Source: Glandiceps talaboti (Eukaryota > Hemichordata > Enteropneusta > Spengelidae). From it: 64,000 nucleotides of DNA. This document shows, in pieces, positions 46,952-61,003 of this stretch. Below the pieces are notes generated by a model. The model worked only from the letters and a program-made list of their open reading frames with translations. It searched no databases and was not told where the DNA came from. The translations under genes were made by a program, and so were the position numbers. Numbering within the stretch: position 1 is the stretch's first letter; each line of letters begins with the position of its first letter. The stretch lies in assembly GCF_964340395.1 (NCBI RefSeq), contig NC_135569.1:18183257-18247256 (forward strand), given 5' to 3'.

Positions 46952-48640
46952 GACACTTGGCAATAAACTGCTTATTCAGCTCAGAGACTTGGCAACATAC
47001 TGTTTATACAGCCCAGACACTTGGCAACATATTGTTTCTACAGCCCAGACACTTGGCAACATATTGTTTACATGGCCCAGACACTTGGCAACATATTGTT
47101 TATACAACCCAGAGACTTGGCAACATATTGTTTATTCAACCCAGATGCTTGGCAACATATTGTGTATACAGACACTTGGCAACATATTGTTTATACAACC
47201 CAGACACTTGGCAACATATTGTTTATACAGCCCAGACACTTGGCAACATATTATTTATACAGCCCAGACACTTGGCAACATATTATTTATACAGCCCAGA
47301 GACTTGGCAACATATTGTTTATACAACCCAGACACTTGGCAACATATTATTTATACAGCCCAGACACTTGGCAACATATTATTTATACAGCCCAGACACT
47401 TGGCAACATATTATTTATACAGCCCAGACACTTGGCAACATATTGTTTATACAACCCAGACACTTGGCAACATATTATTATACAACCCAGACACTTGGCA
47501 ACATATTATTTATACAGCCCAGAGACTTGGCAACATATTGTTAAAACAACCCAGAGACTTGGCAACATATTGTTCATACAGCCCAGACACTTGGCAACAT
47601 ATTGTTTATACAGACCATAGACTTGGCAACATATTGTTTATACAGCCCAGACACTTGGCAACATATTGTTTATACAGCCCAGACACTTGGCAACATATTG
47701 TTTATACAGCCCAGACACTTGGCAACATATTATTTATACAGCCCAGACACTTGGCAACATATTGTTTATACAACCCAGATGCTTGGCAACATATTGTGTA
47801 TACAGAGACTTGGCAACATATTGTTTATACAGCCCAGACACTTGGCAACATATTGTGTATACAGACACTTGGCAACATATTGTTTATACAGCCCAGACAC
47901 TTGGCAACATATTGTTTATACAGCCCAGACACTTGGCAACATATTATTTATACAACCCAGACACTTGGCAACGTATTGTTTATTCAACCCAGATGCTTGG
48001 CAACATATTGTGTATACAGAGACTTGGCAACATATTGTTTATACAACCCAGACACTTGGCAACATATTGTTTATACAGCCCAGACACTTGGCAACATATT
48101 ATTTATACAACCCAGAGACTTGGCAACGTATTTTTTTACAGCCCAGACACTTGGCAACATATTGTTTATACAGCCCAGACACTTGGCAATATATTGTTTA
48201 TACAGCCCAGACACTTGGCAACATATTGTTTATACAGCCCAGACACTTGGCAACATATTGTTTATACAGCCCTGACACTTGGTAACATATTGTGTATACA
48301 GACACTTGGCAACATATTGCTTATACAGACCATAGACTTTGCAACATATTGTTTATACCGACACTTGGCAACATATTGTTTATACAGCCCAGACACTTGG
48401 CAACATATTGTGTATACAGACACTTGGCAACATATTGCTTATACAGACCATAGACTTTGCAACATATTGTTTATACCGACACTTGGCAACATATTGTTTA
48501 TACAGCCCAGACACTTGGCAACATATTGTGTATACAGACACTTGGCAACATATTGCTTATACAGACCATAGACTTGGCAACATATTGTTTATACCGACAC
48601 TTGGCAACATATTGTTTATACCGACACTTGGCAACATATT
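46952..48640. repeat. Minisatellite, 32/27-bp units, open in all plus-strand frames
   Basis: About 54 copies of CACTTGGCAACATATTGTTT with ATACAGCCCAGA (32 bp). Copies of 27 bp lack CAGCC, and rare units carry ACCATAGACTT. The unit has no plus-strand stop in any frame, so frames up to about 1.35 kb appear in all three. The mix of unit lengths shifts frame repeatedly, which argues against a protein. Confidence 0.95.
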
Positions 48641-48681
48641 GGTCACATAATGTCAGATGAAGGACACTGTCAAATCTGGCT

Positions 48682-48859
48682 TAGAAGAGGTCTTCTGTAT
48701 GCTGGGACAAGGCATTCTGGGAAACCAATAAGTGGGGAGCTCCTAATTAAACAATAGGTTCAGCATTGTTTGAGCAAGGTGTACAGAGATTACAAGCTCC
48801 TAACTTTGTTTGTTTCCCATAATGCCACACCCCAGGGTATATATAATAGACCTCTTCTA
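48682..48859. mobile_element. MITE-like element with 12-bp TIRs
   Basis: TAGAAGAGGTCT (48682-48693) and AGACCTCTTCTA (48848-48859) are perfect inverses. A second inner pair GGCATTCTGGGAAAC / GTTTCCCATAATGCC is also inverted with one mismatch. It is 178 bp long, non-coding, and flanked by TT-A / TTA, compatible with a TA or TTA target. Confidence 0.55.
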
Positions 48860-49887
48860 TTAGGAAGATTTGCCAATTTCAGTGAGGTTACATTATTCAG
48901 GGTTGGTGAAAATAACTTTTACTGTGTCCGCTAAGCATAAACAAATATAGCTAGGATAAAATAAGAATAGCCTTTGGTCTCCTTAAGTTAGTGGTTATTA
49001 ATATATATATATCTTTACTGTGGTAACCTTATAACTAACAAAGAATAAAACTTAGAAAGTGAAGTTGTTTGAATTCAAATGACCGGACATTAAACTCTTC
49101 AGAGGTAAGTATTTTAAAATCAAAATATCAAGTAGAAATAAACCAGTCAGATAGTGTGGAGCACCACATGTAGCTAGACTTAAGTCACATTGTTGCCATA
49201 CATATAATATGTCATGCTAAGAGGGGATATTATTTTGTTATGTCTTGAAAATTATGGCTCTATCTATAGAGCTGACATATGTCAGATTGTTTCAAGTCTG
49301 TTGGTCTTAACATATTACCAGTATTTGATAAAATAAACTTATTAAACTAACAAAAACAGATAATTCTGTAAAATAAATGCTACTTTGTTAATTATGTAGC
49401 ATTGTTTAGATTAGTAGAATTAGCCATATTTTGTGAATTTGTTGCCACAGACATTTGTAAAGTTATTCTATGGTATTATTCAAATGGTGAACTATATGAG
49501 CAGGACAAAAGGTCAAACTGAATGCTTTGAAACCTCTGTGGTATTATCAAATTTTACTTTAAATTCTGTCAACATTTCAGAAGAGTTTCTAAATGTCAAC
49601 TGGACAGACAAGAAAGTTTTGTAATACTTTGTCTCTATTTAAATTTGGAGATCCATTATTTATAGAAGGATGATGTTGTTTTAAGGCTAAGCATTGGTGT
49701 GTTTCATGAGTACGGCTTGGTGTGTGTGTGATGATTAGTTAAATATCAAACCCACCAACAAATGGCACTACAATAGACAATTATCACTTTGTGTGATTAT
49801 GAAATATGAAGATAAATATTGTCCGGTTGTATTATGATTGGAAAACAAATACTGAATATAAGGATTGAATGGACAAAAATTTACTTT
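48860..49887. other. Non-coding stretch
   Basis: No supported gene. The plus frame 49433-49624 has no recognisable domain. Confidence 0.5.
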
Positions 49888-51250
49888 AGTCACTCACCTA
49901 AATGATAGTGTCCTAGTGTTTACATAGTCACTCACCTAAATGATAGTGTCCTAGTGTTTACATAGTCACTCACCTAAATGATAGTGTCCTAGTGTTTACA
50001 TAGTCACTCACCTAAATGATAGTGTCCTAGTGTTTACATAGTCACTCACCTAAATGATAGTGTCCTAGTGTTTACATAGTATCTCACCTAAATGATAGTG
50101 TCCTAGTGTTTACATAGTCACTCACCTAAATGATAGTGTCCTAGTGTTTACATAGTCACTCACCTAAATGATAGTGTCCTAGTGTTTACATAGTCACCCA
50201 CCTAAATGATAGTGTCCTAGTGTTTACATAGTCACTCACCTAAATGATAGTGTCCTAGTGTTTACATAGTCACCCACCTAAATGATAGTGTCCTAGTGTT
50301 TACATAGTCACTCACCTAAATGATAGTGTCCTAGTGTTTACATAGTCACTCACCTAAATGATAGTGTCCTAGTGTTTACATAGTCACTCACCTAAATGAT
50401 AGTGTCCTAGTGTTTACATAGTCACCCACCTAAATGATAGTGTCCTAGTGTTTACATAGTCACTCACCTAAATGATAGTGTCCTAGTGTTTACATAGTCA
50501 CTCACCTAAATGATAGTGTCCTAGTGTTTACATAGTCACTCACCTAAATGATAGTGTCCTAGTGTTTACATAGTCACTCACCTAAATGATAGTGTCCTAG
50601 TGTTTACATAGTCACTCACCTAAATGATAGTGTCCTAGTGTTTACATAGTCACTCACCTAAATGATAGTGTCCTAGTGTTTACATAGTCACTCACCTAAA
50701 TGATAGTGTCCTAGTGTTTACATAGTCACTCACCTAAATGATAGTGTCCTAGTGTTTACATAGTCACTCACCTAAATGATAGTGTCCTAGTGTTTACATA
50801 GTCACTCACCTAAATGATAGTGTCCTAGTGTTTACATAGTCACTCACCTAAATGATAGTGTCCTAGTGTTTACATAGTCACTCACCTAAATGATAGTGTC
50901 CTAGTGTTTACATAGTCACTCACCTAAATGATAGTGTCCTAGTGTTTACATAGTCACTCACCTAAATGATAGTGTCCTAGTGTTTACATAGTCACTCACC
51001 TAAATGATAGCGTCCTAGTGTTTACATAGTCACTCACCTAAATGATAGTGTCCTAGTGTTTACATAGTCACTCACCTAAATGATAGTGTCCTAGTGTTTA
51101 CATAGTCACTCACCTAAATGATAGTGTCGTAGTGTTTACATAGTCACTCACCTAAATGATAGTGTCCTAGTGTTTACATAGTATCTCACCTAAATGATAG
51201 TGTCCTAGTGTTTACATAGTCACTCACCTAAATGATAGTGTCCTAGTATT
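49888..51250. repeat. Minisatellite, 38-bp unit, nearly identical copies
   Basis: About 36 copies of AGTCACTCACCTAAATGATA followed by GTGTCCTAGTGTTTACAT. Only a few single-base variants are seen (CACCCACC four times, GTATCTCACC twice, one GCGTCC, one GTCGTAG). The high uniformity over 1.36 kb indicates recent expansion or homogenisation. Confidence 0.97.
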
Positions 51251-51840
51251 TCACTATCATAAATTAAAATAGATTAAAAATGACAGTTGACACACTGTCA
51301 GATAAAAACACAAAACATTACACAAATAAAAGTGCATAGAATAATAGTAAAACATTTAGTTTTACCTCTTTACCTCTATCCTTACCAGGAACATGTGACA
51401 GTAATTTGTAGATGCTGAGAAGGGTTTTGTAGGTCAATGAGGGTAAACAGCTGTCTGATTCTCATCATTCTTTTTATTCCTTTAGTAGCTTGGTCTGAAT
51501 GTAGAGGGAATGCAGAATATTGACAAGAATGTGATTGTAACTAATCCTGGTGAATTTGTCAAATGTTTTTACATCATGCAATAGTCCAAATAATGTACAA
51601 TACTTGCATGATAAATCTACTAGCATACATAAGCAGGTGGTGCAATAAAAACATATAGAATGGGTTTGATAAAAAAACAATTCCAGTTGTGTTCAATCTT
51701 AACATTTAATTTATTACTGTGGTTTCAACCAGGCAGGATAGAAGCTAATCATTCAAAAACTGTCTTAACTGTGATGGCAGATGCTGAGAAGTGATTTAGT
51801 TACATCAGTAGAAAACTGCAATATGTCAAGAGATATGAGT
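51251..51840. other. Non-coding stretch
   Basis: Nothing recognised. Confidence 0.5.
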
Positions 51841-52311
51841 CATGGAAAGGATACAACATGACAGAACAATAAAACATATACATGGAAAGGATACAACATG
51901 ACAGAACAATAAAACATATACACGGAAAGGATACAACATGACAGAACAATAAAACATATACACGGAAAGGATACAACATGACAGAACAATAAAACATATA
52001 CATGGAAAGGATACAACATGACAGAACAATAAAACATATACATGGAAAGGATACAACATGACAGAACAATAAAACATATACACGGAAAGGATACAACATG
52101 ACAGAACAATAAAACATATACATGGAAAGGATACAACATGACAGAACAATAAAACATATACATGGAAAGGATACAACATGACAGAACAATAAAACATATA
52201 CATGGAAAGGATACAACATGACAGAACAATAAAACATATACACGGAAAGGATACAACATGACAGAACAATAAAACATATACATGGAAAGGATACAACATG
52301 ACAGAACAATA
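51841..52311. repeat. Minisatellite, 40-bp unit
   Basis: Almost 12 copies of CATGGAAAGGATACAACATG followed by ACAGAACAATAAAACATATA. The only variation inside the array is CATGG versus CACGG. It is open in all three minus-strand frames because the 40-bp unit has no stop on that strand; this is a by-product. Confidence 0.97.
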
Positions 52312-52596
52312 ACATATTTCTATGGTTATCATTTTGGAAATTAATCGTTGTTTGCTTATATGAGAAAGGTTTATATTGTTACCATAAAAACCAATGCAAT
52401 AAATCTCTTTGTATGATACTAGCATTATAGTTTATGGGCATCTAGAATAACAAATCTTAAAATTGTACAAAGTCATGTAATTGTACAATATATTCCATTT
52501 TTAGTTGTACTTGTCAAACAGAAGGGTCTAATTGCTTTTCTAATGAATGGGATTTACACACGTTAATGTATCATACTGGAGATGAGTACTTTAGTT

Positions 52597-53275
52597 AGTC
52601 ACCGCCGGACGAAGTCCGGGACAGGGCTCATGGATTGGGTTCCTTCCGTCCATCCGTCCATCCGTCATTCCAGAGCTTGGAGATGCCTGGACCGATTTTT
52701 TTCAAACTTGGTACAGGGGCAACATACTATGGCATACATATGCACGTCAATGTTTCATGATACGATCCAATATGGCCACCTAGCAGCCATTTTGTTTGCG
52801 AATTTTCCCTGTCCAAAGCCATAATTCAGACATGCTTGAACAGACCTCATTCAAAGTTGGTATTAGCACAGTGTTCTATGACATACATGTGCATATCCAT
52901 TTTCGTCATGATACGATCCAATATGGCTGCCTGGCAGCGAATTTGTTGGCACAGTTTTCATGTCCAAAGCCATATTCAGACATGCTTGAACAGGTTCCCC
53001 CCCCCCCCCATCCGACCCATCCTTTATTGTTGAATGGTTTATTCCATCACGTCTTCTTGAAGAGTAGGCATGTCCCATGTCCAACGAGGAGACACAACAT
53101 GAGTAGGCATGTTCCATGTCCAATGAGCAGACACAACATATCTAAGTCTGTTTGATTTAGGTTCACAATTGTTGTTGCGTGATCAGAGTAGTGATATCAA
53201 GAAAATGACAACATAAACTGCCAGTTCCTTAAAACCCAATCATAGTGGCGACTATATCATTGTCAATGACTTGTT
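52597..53275 (+). mobile_element. Helentron-like family 2, second copy
   Basis: It starts AGTCACCGCCGGAC-GAA-GTCCGG, followed by a short CCGT/CCAT microsatellite (52640-52668) and core units as at 22236 (GATACGATCCAATATGGC, CATGCTTGAACAG). It has a C-run at 52996-53007 and ends with GTGGCGACT (53245-53253) and the hairpin TCATT-GTC-AATGA (53257-53269), then TTGTTG. Termini are diverged from the first copy, but the layout is kept. Confidence 0.7.
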
Positions 53276-53335
53276 GCTTAATTATATCATACCTTGTTAA
53301 CCAAACAAATTGCCCATGTCATGAATAGCATCATG

Positions 53336-53678
53336 AAGTGGCCATATGGATGAGGATTGGGTATTTATTTTGGATTTTTAATTTGTAAAATAATTTTATC
53401 ATGACTTCGTACTTGAAAAATCAATGACATGACAAAGCCTGTGTTTGTAACCCAATACATTGCAAAAAGCTAAAAATGAGGTAAAAAAAAAATTGTTATT
53501 GTACGTACAATAACAAACACTTATCAGTCTTGTGCAATTTATTGAGTTACAAAGGACTTGGCGAATGTTGTTTCATATTGATTTTCCAAGTAGGAAGCCA
53601 TGATAAAGTTGTTTTATAAAATTTTGATTAAAAATCCAAATAAATACCACATCTTCATCCATATGGTCACTTTAACCA
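53336..53678. mobile_element. Palindromic MITE, copy 2
   Basis: The left arm AAGTGGCCATATGGATGAGG..TTTGGATTTTTAAT is matched in inverse by the right arm ATTAAAAATCCAAATAAATA..CATCCATATGGTCACTTT. The arms extend about 100 bp with mismatches. It is related to 33124-33402 and non-coding. Confidence 0.7.
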
Positions 53679-54367
53679 AGAAGAAGAAATATTATTGAAT
53701 AAAAACCAGTTGGTACATTCTGGCATTCTTTCACGTTGTCTGACCCCAACAAAGGTGATGAAAGTCAAAAAATGGATACATGCATATTATGGTGAGATAA
53801 TCTCACAACATCTGACAGACTTATTTTAGTTGACATGTAGAAAATAGAATACCATTGCTAGACAAAATATTGCAAAGGTTTGGCAAGTTGCCAGGCAGGG
53901 CTTGTAAATTTGTTCTATGTGCAAACTCAATATTAGCATTTCAAATGTTTTTATGGGCCACAGTTTTTTCTGTAAATTGGAATGTACATCACCTGAATTT
54001 TGGAATTAACCTAGAAATTATTATGTCTAATGAATTGAAATTTGATTTGAAAGTCATTCATTAATTTGTAATATTTGTCTTCTTTTTTTTTAACAAAGAA
54101 GTAATGAAATCCCACTATCTATCATATGATGTCGCATTTTTGTGTCATATCATGCAATCATCCCTTAGCTACAAGTGGTTATATGTAGAGATTTTCCATT
54201 CATATATTGAATAATAGATGGAAAGTCTACTGAAAATGAAATGTCCTCTGAGATGTCACTAGGGAAAACAATCAAGTAATTAATGTCAGATGAAACAAAA
54301 ACATTCCATACTGCATGCATGCATTAAAGACCATAGCCATGTATTACTGCCGTACTTCAAATAATGC
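53679..54367. other. Non-coding stretch
   Basis: No supported gene. The plus frame 53855-54064 has no recognisable domain. Confidence 0.5.
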
Positions 54368-54780
54368 ATTTTTTACCTCCCCATAAGGGTTGTTATGCTT
54401 TTGTCTGTGTCTGTGTCTGTCTGTGGACACGATATCTCAAAAAGTAGCACATTAATTCTAATGAATCTTGCTACACTTCTTCCATATATTAATCACAAGA
54501 ACTGATTAGATTTTGGTAAACATCCAGTGAATATTAATGAGTAATTTGCATAATTAATGATATTTGGTAATTAAGCCATATCTATAGAATGCAAGCTTCA
54601 AACTTCATATAATTTGGTTCATTTATCAACCATAACAGTGCACACACATATCCTATAAAGCCTGTTGGAATAGATTTTAGTTTTGATGAGTAATTTGCAT
54701 AATTATTGTTTTGGTAATTAGGCTTTATCTTAATATATATCTTAATAATGCAATATATCACACTCATTCATCACAAAGGG
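54368..54780 (+). mobile_element. Helentron-like family 3, short copy
   Basis: It begins TTTTTACCTCCCCATAAGGG, where CCC-CATAA-GGG could pair. A TCTG microsatellite and the leader GTGGACACGATATCTC follow, then core units with GAGTAATTTGCATAATTAAT and TATAGAATGCAAGCTTCAAA. It is in opposite orientation to the copy at 34830-35922. Confidence 0.6.
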
Positions 54781-55571
54781 TGAACAATTTCAATTTTGAC
54801 ATGATTGTTTCCTACGTTATTTGACTATTGGTGCAAATTTGAAAAATGTTTATTAAAGGTACGCGGGGAAGAACCGCTGGCCGACCGCTGCCAATTGATC
54901 TGTAATATACATTGTTGACTTCACATGCCACTCATATGGAAATTTGCCATTTAATTTTCATGAAACTTCGAATACAGACTTAAAAATACCTAGTGAATCG
55001 ATGTATGAAAAAATAATTGCTTGGTGGAAGCATTTTTTTTTTACAAAAACGTCAAATTGGTCAAGCTTTTGGAAAAAAGATTGGTGAAAACTTGGTGTAC
55101 ACCCTGAACTGTGACCTAGACACATTCAAAACAACATACTCTATCGATGTTTGATAGAAAATAGGTGAATTTCCAATTAATTCTATGTAAAAACTGTGAA
55201 AATGGTCCATTTTTGAGTCCAAACGTTGTCATTTTCAAGTCCCAGGTGAAATCATGTAAATCTGTAACAAATGATCCGATTGAAAAACGAGTACCAAACA
55301 TTGATAGGTCAGAGTCTGAAGAATTACCATAGAACTACATTTCCATCCGGGTACTTCAGTTGGGTCAAAGGATTAGTCCGAACGTGGAAAATCTCTCCAA
55401 ACAAAGCCGAAGATGACGTGTTTTAATAAATATTCATGAGAGGTTACGGGTGGGGCCATGATAATGGAGTGGAATGCGGAAGTAAGTCTCTGCATAACGG
55501 ATCGCCGCGATAGTGCATGAGTTGTGACATCGAGGGGATTCAAAAAGATTTGTGCAGTAAATAAGATTTTT
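54781..55571. other. Unassigned stretch with CpG-containing segments
   Basis: There are CpGs around 54860-54890 and 55370-55540. Minus-strand frames 55116-55301 and 55373-55576 look somewhat protein-like but match no family I know and lack paired splice signals. No gene is called. Confidence 0.4.
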
Positions 55572-55625
55572 AGCACAACTGAACTGAAGGTTCAGTAGTG
55601 CTGTAGGCATGGCAAAGTGTCTGTC

Positions 55626-55677
<52 letters not shown>

Positions 55678-56430
55678 CAACTTAAAGTCAAAAACTGCTG
55701 GGCCGATTGCTTTGATATTTGTGGTGGTCATTTAACTTCTGGTGTCTAGTTGGGAAATTGTTCAAATGAAAATGATTGCAGCAGTGATGTGGGTTTTGGG
55801 TCAACAAATGTGATTTTTGGTCAGAAACCTTAAACTCCAAAACTACTTGGGAGATTGGCATGAAATTTGATGGGAACATTCTTAGATGTGAGAAGATTCA
55901 GATTTGTTCATGACATGATGATTCCCTCAGTAATATGCAAATTAGGGCTAAAAATGTGTATTTTTGGTCAAAAACCTATAATCCAAAACTACTCAGCAGA
56001 TGGGGCTGAAATTTAACAGGGATGCATCTGTTGGTGTATAGATGAAGAAATATTAAGCATATAATGATCTCATCAGTAATATGCAAATAAGGTGCAAAAA
56101 TGTGAATTTTGGTCCAAAATCTATCTCAAAAAGTACTTGGTCCATGGTGAAATGTTTCTAGAAGTGTTATTCTGCAGATTTTCTTTGAAATATTTTGAAA
56201 CAATTGGCCCTAGCAGCCATGACCACGCCCTTAGCAACAACCAAATTGAACAGGAATTGAAAGAAAAATGAATAAACATTCAAAAAATTGCAAAGATAGC
56301 AACATGGTTGGATAGGCAACTGGATAGTCATTCAGCAAATGAACACCTATTGTCAGCATGGACTAGCATATGAATAAACATTACATTTTTTAAAAAACTG
56401 TACAGTTGTGCTACAATGCCATTGGCAGTA
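55572..56430 (+). mobile_element. Helentron-like family 1, short complete copy
   Basis: 5' palindrome AGCACAACTGAAC..GTTCAGTAGTGCT; TCTG/TG microsatellite (55618-55675); leader; only remnants of the core (a single CATTCAAAAAATTGC join); 3' module TACAGTTGTGCTACAATG with the stem TGCC-ATT-GGCA. Confidence 0.8.
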
Positions 56431-56707
56431 TTTGTTTATTGGGAATGACAATTCGTGTGTATATTTTGGTAAAGGATCAGGAACATTGGACTCTCTGTTC
56501 CTCCTCTTTGACTGTGGCCGTGGTGGACATGAGCATGCTGACAAACAGACAATTTGACATGTGCATATAAAGTTCAAACAACATTTATTAGAAATATTTG
56601 CATTTATAAGAGTACAAACAGATCCATTCAAAGTAAAATCAATTTTCTAGGATGAGAACTAAAATAGCTGAAACTCCCGCCCCCAAAGTAAAAGAATTTA
56701 ATTCTTT

Positions 56708-58190
<1,483 letters not shown>

Positions 58191-58374
58191 TTGTTATCCT
58201 ACATTGAACTATTGATCTCGCCCCATAGCAAATCATCATCAATTTGATTGACATTTATATTGGTAGACAATTTGTTTAACTACATTCCGTAGGGGTGTTA
58301 ACATTGCAATGTCACTTAAAGCAAGGATCACATCTATGTTTTTGCTAATGATCTATGTTTAGAGGTAGCCTGTT

Positions 58375-58650
58375 TACTGTGCTGTCAAGATACATCGTTA
58401 GCATTAGCTGGTTGTACGTCCTAGCCCTATAGCCTGTTTACTGCACTCTTAAGATACATCATTAGCTGGTTGTACCTCCTAGCCCTATAGCCTGTTTACT
58501 GCACTGTTAAGATAGATCATTAGCTTGTTGTACCTTCTAGCCCTATAGCCTGTTTACTGCACTCTTAAGATACTTCATTAGCTGGTTGTACCTCCCTAGC
58601 CTGTTAGCCATTTTATTGCACTGTAGAGATGCATTAGCTGGTCATACCTC
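58375..58650. repeat. Minisatellite, about 56-63 bp unit, plus orientation
   Basis: Four to five diverged units with CCTATAGCCTGTTTACTGCA and TTAGCTGGTTGTACCTCCTA. It is the inverse of the unit in the array at 61004-62537. The last unit matches the 56-bp array at 60256. Confidence 0.85.
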
Positions 58651-58743
58651 CTAGTCCTCATATTCTCTGCTTGTCATGATTATATTACCAAAGCTGATAA
58701 TAACAGATTGAAAATTCAACTATTATTGTGTTTATTTACAATG

Positions 58744-58990
58744 TTATCTAGTGTAGAACTCTTTATCACATACATGTCGTATTTGCTTTCTGTCCATCAA
58801 CACAAAGAAAGAACTTAGTTTTATCACTGTTATGTTTGGCATGCATGTATCAGAGGGCACATTCTTTATTGCCGCCACATCTTCATTTTGTGTTGTGATA
58901 AATATGGATGGAAGGTATTTGATTTTAAAAACCTTGTCGCAAAATACCAACACATATCTAGTGTATTTCATTTCACAAAGGGAAGCTGCA
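58744..58990 (-). CDS. Unassigned minus-strand exon-like frame
   Basis: Read on the minus strand, TCTTGCAG at 58990 resembles a 3' splice site. The frame then runs SLCEMKYTRYVLVFCDKVF, KIKYLPSIFITTQNEDVAA, IKNVPSDTCMPNITVIKLSS and so on to EFYTR and TAA at 58744, about 80 codons. No family is recognised and no other exon is seen, so this is a weak candidate. The first 74 bp (58917-58990) are duplicated inside the neighbouring Helentron-like copy at 59257-59330. It could be a last exon, or chance. Confidence 0.25.
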
Positions 58991-59076
58991 AGATATGAAT
59001 TTGATATCTACATATATATGACTGTATAAAAAGTAGAGAATATTTATTTTCTCAATATCTTCATTCTGTGCTTTTT

Positions 59077-59156
59077 AGCACAACTGAACTGAGGTTCAGT
59101 AGTGCTATAGGGATCGCCCGGCGTCTGTCTGTCAGTCTGTCTGTCAGTCTCTGTGT

Positions 59157-59208
<52 letters not shown>

Positions 59209-60254
59209 ATGTGTGTGTTTGTGTGTGTGTGTGTGTAAACAACTTAAAGTCAAAAAATTTGATTTTAAAACCCTTGTCACAAAATACCAACACATATCTA
59301 GTGTATTTCATTTCACAAAGGGAAGCTGCAGTCAAAAACTGCTGAACCGATTGCCATAATATTTGGTGGGTCCGTTACCTTGGGTGTCGAGTTGGGAAAT
59401 TGTTCAAATCGAAATGATCGCATCACAGGTGTGTGATTTGGGTCAAAAAATGTGATTTTTGGTCAAAAAACTTAAACTCAGAAACTACTGGGCAGATTGG
59501 TTTGAAATTTGGTGGGAACATTCTTAAGGGGGTGTAAAGTAAGATTTGTTCATGACATGATGATTCCATCAGTGATATGCAAATTAGGGCTAAAAATGTG
59601 TCTTTTTGGTTAAAAATCTATAATTCCAAAACTACTGAGCAGATTGGGCTGAAATTTAATGGGAATGTATCTAGGGATGTATGGACGAAGAAATATTAAG
59701 CATGCACAATGATTCCATGAGTGATATGCAAATTTGGTGTAAAAATGTTCATTTTTGGTCAAAAACTTTTATCTCAAAAAGTACTTGGTCACCGAGTCTG
59801 AAACTTGGTGAGATGTTTCTGAAAGTGTTATTCTGCAGATTTTCTTCAAAACATTTTGACAAAATTGGCCCTAGCGACCATGACCACACCCTTAGCAACG
59901 ACCAAATGGCAGTATATTTTGGTCAAATAACATCATCTGGTAGGCAAATGAGCAAACATTCAAAAAATGTATGCAAATACCCCAGCAACCATGACCACCA
60001 TAGCAACAGCCAAACGGTCGTGTATTTCACAAATATAACAACAGGAATAGAAAGACAAATGAATAAACATTCAAAAAATGTATGCAAATGTGCCTAGCAA
60101 CAAGACCACGCCCATAGCAACAGCAAAATGATCACATATATTGCAAAGATAACTACGGGGATTAATAGACAATTTAATAAACATTCAAAAAATATATGTA
60201 AATATGCCTAGCAACAAGACCACGACCATAGCAACAGCCAAATAATCACGTATA
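59077..60254 (+). mobile_element. Helentron-like family 1, 3'-truncated copy with an inserted 74-bp segment
   Basis: 5' palindrome AGCACAACTGAACTGAGG..TTCAGTAGTGCT; TCTG/TG microsatellite (59122-59236); leader interrupted at 59257-59330 by a copy of upstream flank 58917-58990 between two GTCAAAAA copies (59249-59256, 59331-59338). The leader and core then resume and stop inside a core unit at about 60254, where the 56-bp minisatellite starts. Confidence 0.8.
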
Positions 60255-60255
60255 G

Positions 60256-60650
60256 TACCTCCCTAGCCTGTTAGCCATTTTATTGCACTGTAGAGATGCA
60301 TTAGCTGGTCATACCTCCCTAGCCTGTTAGCCATTTTATTGCACTGTAGAGATGCATTAGCTGGTCATACCTCCCTAGCCTGTTAGCCATTTTATTGCAC
60401 TGTAGAGATGCATTAGCTGGTCATACCTCCCTAGCCTGTTAGCCATTTTATTGCACTGTAGAGATGCATTAGCTGGTCATACCTCCCTAGCCTGTTAGCC
60501 ATTTTATTGCACTGTAGAGATGCATTAGCTGGTCATACCTCCCTAGCCTGTTAGCCATTTTATTGCACTGTAGAGATGCATTAGCTGGTCATACCTCCCT
60601 AGCCTGTTAGCCATTTTATTGCACTGTAGAGATGTATTAGCTGGTCATAC
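60256..60650. repeat. Minisatellite, 56-bp unit, seven nearly identical copies
   Basis: Units with TACCTCCCTAGCCTGTTAGC and GCACTGTAGAGATGCATTAG. Only the last differs (GATGTATT). The last unit plus 70 bp of flank (60598-60720) duplicate 58593-58715 with about two mismatches. Confidence 0.95.
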
Positions 60651-61003
60651 CTCCTAGTCCTCATATTCTCTGCTTGTCATGATTATATTACCAAAGCTGA
60701 TAATAACAGATTGGAAATTCTTGCCCAGTACCTAGGTCAATCACAGTGATGACTGTGCAGTCCCTTCTACCATGACATGACTATCATTATTCAAATGAAT
60801 CTGTTTCAGTATGTAGATTTACATACATTTATAGTAGTGAGACAAAACACAAGTGTACATATGTTAATTTACATGTTATTTACATATGATTATGTAAATT
60901 TAACTCTATAAGCACTTGATATCGACTTTTGCAGAGTGGCTACCTGAATCACTTGAGAAAATTTGCTAAACACAAGTGGAGAATATGAGGACTGGGAAGT
61001 TTG

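Noticed and set aside
46920-48650. Very long plus-strand frames (up to about 450 codons) across the 32-bp array
   Set aside because: The unit has no stop in any frame, which by a uniform-base estimate happens in about a quarter of random 30-bp units. The array mixes 27- and 32-bp units that shift frame, and there is no unique coding flank.
51800-52425. Cysteine-rich minus-strand proteins (FYCSVMLYPF)n
   Set aside because: 40-bp minisatellite open in all minus-strand frames.
54781-55571. A promoter or gene in the CpG-containing stretch
   Set aside because: Frames there lack recognisable domains and splice pairs; base composition alone is not enough.
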